Shown here: positions 53,218 through 59,402 of the stretch, in pieces
Numbering within the stretch: position 1 is the first letter of the stretch
How the letters are laid out: every line of letters begins with the position of its first letter
Program-made: the position numbers and the translations under genes
Notes under the pieces: model-generated
The model's database searches: none
What the model was told of the DNA's origin: nothing
What the model saw: the letters and a program-made list of their open reading frames with translations, nothing else
Assembly: GCA_903906365.1 (NCBI GenBank)
Contig: CAIVKC010000006.1
Coordinates: 1 to 59,402, forward strand
Length of the DNA: 59,402 nt
Origin: an uncultured Bacteroidota bacterium
GTDB lineage: Bacteria; Bacteroidota; Bacteroidia; Chitinophagales; Chitinophagaceae
Direction of reading: 5' to 3'

Positions 53218-55662
53218 ATGCAGTTCACCCGTTTATTGATTGTATGTGCCATTACGCTGGGATTGATCCTTGTCTTAAACCGGGAATGGACGGTGGGCGG
53301 CAAATCCATCCCGCCCATGGGTAAATTCCTGAGTCCCCAGCATGGTTTCTGGCAAAACGCTGATCCAATGGACAAAAACTACGGGGGCGATTTCCTGTTT
53401 TCCCAACTTAAAGATAAAGGGGAAGTGTATCTGGACGACAGAATGGTTCCTCACGTATTTGCCCAAAACGAGGATGATGCTTATTTCATGCAGGGTTATT
53501 TACATGCCAGGTTCCGTCTCTGGCAGATGGAATTTCAAGTTTATGCCGCTGCCGGCAGGATCAGCGAACTGATAGGGGATAAGGCGATTAATTTTGACAG
53601 GGATAAGCGCAGGCTGGGCATGGTCTATGCGGCAGAAAGATCCCTGGAACTGATGGAAAGGGATTCTATTACCAAAAATGAATGTGATTCCTATACGGCC
53701 GGGGTAAATGCCTATATAGAAAACATGAAGGAAAGTGAATTGCCGGTGGAGTATAAGCTGCTCAATTACCAACCTGAAAAATGGACCAACCTGAAAACGG
53801 CCCTGTTCCTCAAATATATGTCCCTGGACCTGGCAGGGGGGGAGAACGATTTTGAATATTCCAATGCCAAAACTCTGTTTGGCATGAAGGATTTTGAAAA
53901 GATGTATCCCTATGGCCAGGATTCTTTGGATCCGATTGTGCCCAGGGGTACGGTCTTTGAAAATCCCGGGGTCATTACGCGTCCGCCGGCCTCGGCAGAC
54001 TCCCTGTATTTTAACCGGAAGGATTCCCTCCATCTGGCGCCCGTTAAACCCGACAAGGATAATGGCAGCAATAACTGGGCCGTCAGCGGTAAAAAAACCA
54101 AAAGCGGGGCCCCGATACTCTGCAATGATCCCCATCTGGGGTTGAATCTTCCTTCCCTTTGGTTTGAAATGCAGATATCCACTCCCCAGTTCAATGCCTA
54201 TGGGGCCACTTTCCCGGGCGCACCGGGAGTGGTCATCGGATTCAACGACAGTTGCGCATTCGGTTTCACCAACGCCGAAAGGGATGTGCGGGATTATTAT
54301 GAGATCAAATTCCGCGATGAATCCATGAAGGAATACTGGTTTAACGGGGAATGGAGGCTATCCAATTTCAGGTATGAACATATAGGGGTCAAAGGCAGGA
54401 ACGAAATCATCGATACCATTGCCTATACTGTTTTTGGACCTGTCATGTATGATAAAAAATTCACGGGGGGAAGATCCACCCAAGGTAATTATTATGCAGT
54501 GAGGTGGAAGGCCCATGATACCAGCAATGATCTCAGATGCTTTAACGGCCTGGACCACGCCAGAAACTACCAGGATTATTATGCCGCCATCCAGTACCTG
54601 CATACTCCCGGGCAGAATTGCATATTTGCCTGCAAAAATGGCGATATTGCCATTTGGGACCAGGGTGAGTTTCCCGCCCGTTGGAAACACCAGGGTGATT
54701 TTATCATGCCCGGCACAGACAGCAGTTACATGTGGCAGGGTATGATTCCCCAGGCCGAGAACCCTCACCAGGTCAATCCGGAACGGGGGTTTGTGAGCAG
54801 CGCCAATCAATTTCCCGCGGACCCGGCGACCTATCCCTATTACCTGGCAGGCTCCTTCCCCCCATACCGCGGACTGGTCATCAACAGAACGCTTTCTTCC
54901 ATGAAAGACATCACTACCGACATGATGAAAAGCCTGCAGACCGAGAATTACAATGTCTTTGCCGAAATGGCAAGGCCGGTTTTGCTTAAAAATATCAATG
55001 ACTCGCTGCTGACCCCCGTGGAATCTGATTATCGTGACTTGCTTGCCCACTGGAACCTGCGCAATGATATCGGTGAAAAGGGCGCCACCGTCTTCTCCCT
55101 TACATGGGACAGCCTGGAAAGGGTGGTTTGGGGGGATGAACTCACCCGTTCCTCCCTTCCCCTGGTGTACCCTACGGAAAGTACCCTGTTGGAGGCTATC
55201 TTGAAGGACTCCAGCTTTAAATTCCTGGATGACATCAATACCCCGCAACTGGAAACGCTAAGGGATGATGTAACGTCTGCCTTCAAAAAAGCCGTCGTCA
55301 CCCTGCAAAAAACTGCCTCAGCCGGAAGACTGGAATGGGGAAAGTTCAAAGACACCCGTATTAAGCACCTGACCAAACTGGAGCCATTCAGCCGGCTGCA
55401 CCTGCCCATCGGAGGGGGCAATAATTGTATTAATGCCACCAAGGCTGAACATGGCCCCGGATGGCGCATGGTGGTGGAATTGACACCGGTAACCCAGGCC
55501 TTCGGGGTTTACCCGGGTGGACAAAGCGGCAATCCAGGCAGTCCGTATTACGATAGTTTTGTGGACCAGTGGGTCTCCGGTCAATATTACCCGCTGTGGG
55601 TCATGAACCGGGAGGATGCCAGTGACAAACGGGTGAAATTCAGAATCACTTTTAGTAAATAA
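53218..55662 (+). CDS. Penicillin acylase-family Ntn hydrolase
   Basis: 814 residues. An N-terminal hydrophobic helix (residues 4-20) serves as an export signal or anchor. The proenzyme is expected to cleave itself before Ser284 in DNGSNNWAVSG, giving an alpha chain of about 260 residues and a large beta chain with the N-terminal serine nucleophile. Other marks are VYLDDRMVPHVFAQNEDDAYFMQGYLHARFRLWQME and FTNAERDVRDYYEIKF. The natural substrate is unknown; quorum-sensing lactones, N-acyl amino acids or beta-lactams are all possible for the family. It follows the bioF-like gene by 43 nt. Confidence 0.92.
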   Translation: MQFTRLLIVCAITLGLILVLNREWTVGGKSIPPMGKFLSPQHGFWQNADPMDKNYGGDFLFSQLKDKGEVYLDDRMVPHVFAQNEDDAYFMQGYLHARFRLWQMEFQVYAAAGRISELIGDKAINFDRDKRRLGMVYAAERSLELMERDSITKNECDSYTAGVNAYIENMKESELPVEYKLLNYQPEKWTNLKTALFLKYMSLDLAGGENDFEYSNAKTLFGMKDFEKMYPYGQDSLDPIVPRGTVFENPGVITRPPASADSLYFNRKDSLHLAPVKPDKDNGSNNWAVSGKKTKSGAPILCNDPHLGLNLPSLWFEMQISTPQFNAYGATFPGAPGVVIGFNDSCAFGFTNAERDVRDYYEIKFRDESMKEYWFNGEWRLSNFRYEHIGVKGRNEIIDTIAYTVFGPVMYDKKFTGGRSTQGNYYAVRWKAHDTSNDLRCFNGLDHARNYQDYYAAIQYLHTPGQNCIFACKNGDIAIWDQGEFPARWKHQGDFIMPGTDSSYMWQGMIPQAENPHQVNPERGFVSSANQFPADPATYPYYLAGSFPPYRGLVINRTLSSMKDITTDMMKSLQTENYNVFAEMARPVLLKNINDSLLTPVESDYRDLLAHWNLRNDIGEKGATVFSLTWDSLERVVWGDELTRSSLPLVYPTESTLLEAILKDSSFKFLDDINTPQLETLRDDVTSAFKKAVVTLQKTASAGRLEWGKFKDTRIKHLTKLEPFSRLHLPIGGGNNCINATKAEHGPGWRMVVELTPVTQAFGVYPGGQSGNPGSPYYDSFVDQWVSGQYYPLWVMNREDASDKRVKFRITFSK

Positions 55663-55697
55663 AAAGACTCCGGCCAGAAAATATTCAAAAAATCAGT

Positions 55698-56060
55698 ATG
55701 AAATTCATCATCTCCACCTTGCTTACCGCACTGCTCGGTTTCGTCTCCGGCCTTTACCTTCCCTGGTGGGGGATAGCCCTGGCTGCCCTGATTCCGAGTG
55801 CGGTCATCCACCAGGGGCATGGCAGATCATTCCTGTCTGGTTTTCTGGGTATTTTTATCCTTTGGGGTGCTTTGTCCTGGTGGATCGATTCCAAAAATAA
55901 CAGTATACTCTCCCAAAAGATCGCACAGATATTGCCACTGGGAGGCTCCGTTTTTTTTCTGGTATTACTTACCGCTTTCATAGGAGCACTGGTAGCAGGT
56001 CTGGCCGGACTGGCAGGCAGCTATCTAAGGCGGGCTCCGGAACCAAATCAGGCCATCTAG
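55698..56060 (+). CDS. Small integral membrane protein
   Basis: 120 residues with four hydrophobic segments (about 3-18, 22-37, 45-61 and 80-108) and a short polar loop DSKNNSILSQK. The C-terminal helix is alanine/glycine rich (IGALVAGLAGLAGSYLRR). No enzyme motif is seen and I do not recognise a named family. It starts 35 nt after the penicillin acylase gene, so it is probably co-transcribed. Confidence 0.75.
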   Translation: MKFIISTLLTALLGFVSGLYLPWWGIALAALIPSAVIHQGHGRSFLSGFLGIFILWGALSWWIDSKNNSILSQKIAQILPLGGSVFFLVLLTAFIGALVAGLAGLAGSYLRRAPEPNQAI

Positions 56061-56184
56061 TTTATTGATACTGCCCCCCCGGAAATCCCGGATTAGAATG
56101 ATTCATAGCATTATTATTTTATATATATAGTTATTTTATCTTTTCCTGATGTTGAATTTCACATTTCCCTAACCTGCCAGGGTA

Positions 56185-56192
56185 TATATTCG
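56185..56192 (+). promoter_or_regulatory. Possible variant -7 element (TATATTCG) of the DUF5686 gene
   Basis: TATATTCG differs by one base from TAnnTTTG and lies 20 nt before the start at 56213. The surrounding region is A+T rich. Confidence 0.3.
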
Positions 56193-56212
56193 TTTATCAT
56201 TTGATTTCTCTG

Positions 56213-58756
56213 ATGAAACAATTTCTATCAATCCTTATCTTATTTCTCCTGGTTGGATCTCCGGTACTGGCCGCTAAAATATCGGGAACCATTCGGGATG
56301 AAAATGGAAATATACTTCCCTATGCATCCATCCTGGTAAAGGGAACCAGCAAGGGTACCACGGCCAATAATGAAGGCAGATATTTTTTGGAACTGGAACC
56401 GGGAACCTATACGATCATCAGTCAATATGTAGGGTATGGCAGGCAGGAAAAGGAAGTCAACCTCGGTGAGGGCTCCCTGACACTGAATTTTCAGCTTTTT
56501 CCCCAGCAGTTGTCCCTGCAGACGGTGATCGTACGCCCCGGCGGTGAGGATCCTGCTTACGAGATTATCCGGCAGGCCATTAAAAAGCGAAAGGAATATG
56601 AGGCGCCTCTGGATTCTTTTACCTGTGAGGCATATATTAAAACGCTGGTAAAAACCAGGCATCTGCCTAAAAAAGTCTTTGGAAAGAAAATTGAGGCTTC
56701 GGACCGCAGGGACATGGGGGTGGATTCGGCCGGCAGGGGGATTATCTACCTCTCTGAAAACCTGACAAAGATTGCCTTTAAAAAGCCTGGTAAGATCAAA
56801 TTGGAGGTGTTGTCAGGTCGTCAAAGCGGTTCCAATGGATTCGGATTCAGCTTTCCCACCTTTATCAATTTCTATAACAACAATGTCACCATTCTGGCAT
56901 CCCGTCTTAACCCCCGGGGCTTTGTTTCTCCCATCGCCGAGTCAGCCATGAATTTCTATAAATACAAATTCCTGGGATCGTTTTGGGAAGACGGCCGGGA
57001 GATCAATAAGATTGAAGTCATTCCGCGCAGGAAATACGAACCCCTGTTTTCAGGAACCATCAACATAGTAGACGGAGAATGGCGGATACACAGCCTGGAT
57101 CTGATGCTCAAAAAGGAGTCCCAGCTTGAAATTCTGGATACGCTGATCATCCGGCAGTTCCAGGTTCCCATTAATAAAAAAGTCTGGGAGACAAAGGACC
57201 AGGTGGTCTATTTTACCTTCAATCTGCTGGGAATAGATGCCGTTGGCAATTTCCTGAACGTATATAATAAATATGATCCTGCACCCAGTTTCCGGAAAAA
57301 ATATTTCAACAATGTGGTCGTCAGGTTTGATACCACAGCCAACAAAAAGACCAATGCTTACTGGGATTCTCTGCGGCCCGTGCAACTTGAACCAGAGGAA
57401 CTCAGCAATTACAGGGTCAAGGACAGTATTTACCTCTACAATAAAGATTCCGTGCTGTCCAGACGCAACCGGGATTCTTTGCTGAAAAAACAGGGTCATG
57501 TTAAGGCTATGCAAATCCTCTATTCCGGTTTTCACCGTTCCGATTATGCACCGGTCAATCCGCTGGAATATTCATTTGAGCCCTTATTGTCCAACCTGGA
57601 ATATAATACAGTGGAGGGCCTTTCCATGACCTTGGCCGGAACCATGCAAAAGAAATTTACCCGATCTGGGGACCAGCTTTCCTTTTCCCCGCATATACGG
57701 TATGGGTTCGCCAATACCAGCCTGAATGCCTGGGCCAGCCTGAATTTGAACAAAAGATCCTTCACTTTTGATGATAACGGCGGAAATGCTTCCCGCCAAA
57801 ACTGGTCGCTTTCCGGAGGAAAACGCATCAGCCAGTTTAATAACAGTAATCCCATTTCCGAAACCCTCAATGGTCTCTATACCCTGCTGTTCCGGGAAAA
57901 TTACATGAAGATTTATGAAAATTATTTTACGGAACTCGCCTATTCCAACCGTTTGGACAATGGACTGCGCGTAAGGGCGAACCTGCTCTATGAGGACAGG
58001 ATGCCCCTGGACAACAGCTCGGATTATTCTCTGTTTGGAAGTTCCCGCTCTAAGGTATTTACGCCCAATTACCCGGTTGAAAAACTTTCCACCCAATTCA
58101 GCCGGCATCAGGCCCTGTTAACCGGATTGGAGATCCAATACAGGCCGGGGCTTCGTTACATTGAATTTCCCCACAACAAGTTTCCGATCGGATCCAAGTA
58201 TCCGACCCTTTCACTCACTTACCAACATGGGTGGAAATCATTGCTCGGCAGTGATGTTGATTTCGATAAGTGGAGTTTTTCCCTATGGGATGAAGTCAAT
58301 TTCAAATTGAAAGGAAAACTCAACTACAGATTCAGCATCGGTGGTTTTTTCAACACGGCCTCCGTCTATATCCAGGATTACCAGCACTTTAATGGCAACC
58401 AGCTGATCTTCGCCAGCCAGTTTATGAACAGTTTTCAGCTGGCTCCCTACTATGCAAACAGTACCACTGCCGGGTTTTATGCCACCGGTCATCTGGAGCA
58501 TCATTTCAATGGATTGATTACCAATAAAATACCTTTATTCAGGCGATTGAACTGGAACCTGGTAGCCGGTTCCAATGCCTTCTACGTTAACCAGCAGAAT
58601 AATTATGTGGAAGTATTCGGGGGGCTTGAAAATATTCTCAAAGTCCTGCGGGTGGATTTTATAGCCTCCTATCTCAATGGACATACCGGGCAAACAGGAG
58701 TCCGGATAGGACTGGGAGGGCTTTTGGGCAGCAGTATCCGTATAAACAGGAAATAA
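56213..58756 (+). CDS. DUF5686 outer-membrane protein with carboxypeptidase-regulatory-like domain
   Basis: 847 residues from MKQFLSIL; a start four codons earlier is possible. A signal peptide ends about VLAAK. Residues about 23-105 form a CarboxypepD_reg-like beta-sandwich (ISGTIRDENGNILPYASILVKGTSKGTTANNEGRY). The middle part (about 115-400) with AYEIIRQAIKKRK and FTCEAYIKT is the DUF5686 soluble region. The rest is a run of amphipathic strands ending in a C-terminal segment, as in a beta-barrel. Members are suspected to be exporters or assembly factors; the role is unknown. It stands alone after a 152-nt spacer. Confidence 0.9.
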   Translation: MKQFLSILILFLLVGSPVLAAKISGTIRDENGNILPYASILVKGTSKGTTANNEGRYFLELEPGTYTIISQYVGYGRQEKEVNLGEGSLTLNFQLFPQQLSLQTVIVRPGGEDPAYEIIRQAIKKRKEYEAPLDSFTCEAYIKTLVKTRHLPKKVFGKKIEASDRRDMGVDSAGRGIIYLSENLTKIAFKKPGKIKLEVLSGRQSGSNGFGFSFPTFINFYNNNVTILASRLNPRGFVSPIAESAMNFYKYKFLGSFWEDGREINKIEVIPRRKYEPLFSGTINIVDGEWRIHSLDLMLKKESQLEILDTLIIRQFQVPINKKVWETKDQVVYFTFNLLGIDAVGNFLNVYNKYDPAPSFRKKYFNNVVVRFDTTANKKTNAYWDSLRPVQLEPEELSNYRVKDSIYLYNKDSVLSRRNRDSLLKKQGHVKAMQILYSGFHRSDYAPVNPLEYSFEPLLSNLEYNTVEGLSMTLAGTMQKKFTRSGDQLSFSPHIRYGFANTSLNAWASLNLNKRSFTFDDNGGNASRQNWSLSGGKRISQFNNSNPISETLNGLYTLLFRENYMKIYENYFTELAYSNRLDNGLRVRANLLYEDRMPLDNSSDYSLFGSSRSKVFTPNYPVEKLSTQFSRHQALLTGLEIQYRPGLRYIEFPHNKFPIGSKYPTLSLTYQHGWKSLLGSDVDFDKWSFSLWDEVNFKLKGKLNYRFSIGGFFNTASVYIQDYQHFNGNQLIFASQFMNSFQLAPYYANSTTAGFYATGHLEHHFNGLITNKIPLFRRLNWNLVAGSNAFYVNQQNNYVEVFGGLENILKVLRVDFIASYLNGHTGQTGVRIGLGGLLGSSIRINRK

Positions 58757-58767
58757 AATAATTGATT

Positions 58768-58775
58768 TACCTTTG
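58768..58775 (+). promoter_or_regulatory. Putative -7 promoter element of trhO
   Basis: TACCTTTG matches TAnnTTTG, 50 nt before the trhO start. Confidence 0.45.
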
Positions 58776-58825
58776 CCCTTTAATGAAATTTTGTTCACCA
58801 GGCAAGTGTCCTTAAAATTTCCACT

Positions 58826-59402
58826 ATGGCCGTATTGCATAACCGGGTTTCCCAAAAGGAGCTCAAAGAACTTCTGTATCAGGAAACCGATCCCAGGACC
58901 ACCATCTCCTTTTATCTTTATTTCCCCATCAGCGATACAAGGCAATTCAGGGATGAGCTTTATCAGGGCCTACAGGCCCTGAAGGTATTTGGCCGTGTAT
59001 ATATCGCTACAGAAGGCATCAATGCACAAATCAGTGTCCCTTCGAAAAATTTTGATCTGCTGAAATCCTATTTATACAGCATCAGGCCACTGGAAGGCCT
59101 CCGGCTGAATGTAGCAGTAGATGATGATGGTAAATCCTTCTGGGTATTAAAAGTCAAGATCCGCGAGAAAATTGTTGCCGACGGTATCATCGATCCTGCA
59201 TTCAGCATGGAAAAAAAAGGGAAGTATGTCAATGCCCTCCAGTTCAATGAACTTACCTCAGATCCTGAAACCATCGTGGTGGACATGCGTAACCACTATG
59301 AATTTGAGGTGGGCCATTTTGAAGGAGCCCTGGAAGTGCCTTCCGATACATTCCGGGAACAATTACCCATGTCGGTAAATATGCTGGAAGATAAAAAGGA
59401 TA
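58826..59402 (+). CDS. trhO: tRNA uridine(34) hydroxylase TrhO (rhodanese-like), 3' truncated by the window
   Basis: 192 codons are visible and the frame is open at the right edge. The N-terminal ferredoxin-like domain shows FYLYFPISDTRQFRDELY and GRVYIATEGINAQISVP, both diagnostic of the YceA/TrhO family, which makes 5-hydroxyuridine at tRNA position 34. The start of the rhodanese domain is seen (PETIVVDMRNHYEFEVGHFEGA); its active-site cysteine lies beyond the window. Start chosen at 58826; an earlier ATG (58783) is in another frame and stops quickly. Confidence 0.92.
   Translation, partial: MAVLHNRVSQKELKELLYQETDPRTTISFYLYFPISDTRQFRDELYQGLQALKVFGRVYIATEGINAQISVPSKNFDLLKSYLYSIRPLEGLRLNVAVDDDGKSFWVLKVKIREKIVADGIIDPAFSMEKKGKYVNALQFNELTSDPETIVVDMRNHYEFEVGHFEGALEVPSDTFREQLPMSVNMLEDKKD

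Noticed and set aside
1-59402. CRISPR arrays, insertion sequences, prophage genes, tRNA and rRNA genes
   Set aside because: I scanned for regular direct repeats, transposase-like frames and tRNA-like folds and saw none.

Overview
The window looks like a chromosomal segment of a Bacteroidota bacterium, probably of the Chitinophagaceae or a close relative. The evidence is: TAnnTTTG-type -7 promoter elements close to start codons and no strong Shine-Dalgarno signals; bacillithiol genes (bshC, a YfiT/BstA-like protein); a CxxxY-type CcmE; GSCFA, DUF4294 and DUF5686 proteins; a TonB protein and a TonB-domain fusion; and many secreted glycosidases. About 50 protein genes were recognised. I saw no rRNA, tRNA, insertion sequence, phage gene or CRISPR array.

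Layout. 1-2978: tail of an unknown gene, an NTF2-like secreted protein, a lipoprotein and rimO. 3101-13642: the most striking region, seven same-strand genes that interleave all four enzymes of trans-4-hydroxy-L-proline catabolism with three exported glycosidases (clan GH-D alpha-galactosidase-like, GH51 alpha-L-arabinofuranosidase, GH127 beta-L-arabinofuranosidase). 13696-16241: bshC and a convergent secreted esterase. 16962-22868: purEK, hppD, an L,D-transpeptidase/TonB-C fusion and aspartate kinase. 23139-27182: fbp, GNAT, CAP-domain protein, ABC ATPase, bacillithiol-transferase-like protein, NUDIX. 27176-34130, minus strand: folC, tonB, SDR, an unassigned radical SAM protein, two related membrane proteins and an arginase-family enzyme. 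34334-37988: ccmE, a ccmF/ccsA-type gene, DUF4294. 38054-40866, minus strand: panC, panD, a flippase-like protein and a heptose-1-phosphate adenylyltransferase, divergent from a GT5 half-protein. 41960-48771: metK, NUDIX, rlmB, HMG-CoA lyase, GSCFA, YciI, an unknown protein and a Pr6Pr-type membrane protein. 48841-51245, minus strand: a sugar-kinase-like phosphotransferase and a GH109-type enzyme. 51406-59402: miaE-like, bioF-like, penicillin acylase, a small membrane protein, a DUF5686 outer-membrane protein and the start of trhO.

How genes work together. In the 3.1-13.6 kb locus the exported glycosidases match the linkages that decorate plant extensins: Ser-O-alpha-galactose, beta-L-arabinofuranosyl chains on hydroxyproline, and the terminal alpha-L-arabinofuranose. 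The four cytoplasmic enzymes would carry the freed hydroxyproline to 2-oxoglutarate. Two 4-bp ATGA overlaps tie the galactosidase translationally to hydroxyproline enzymes on both sides. I infer a dedicated pathway for hydroxyproline-rich glycoproteins. It lacks a local SusC/SusD pair, protease, transporter, arabinose catabolism and regulator. The GH109/kinase pair may similarly release and phosphorylate N-acetylhexosamine.

All assignments come from reading motifs and context. No database search was run. Start codons are judged by eye and some could shift by a few codons.
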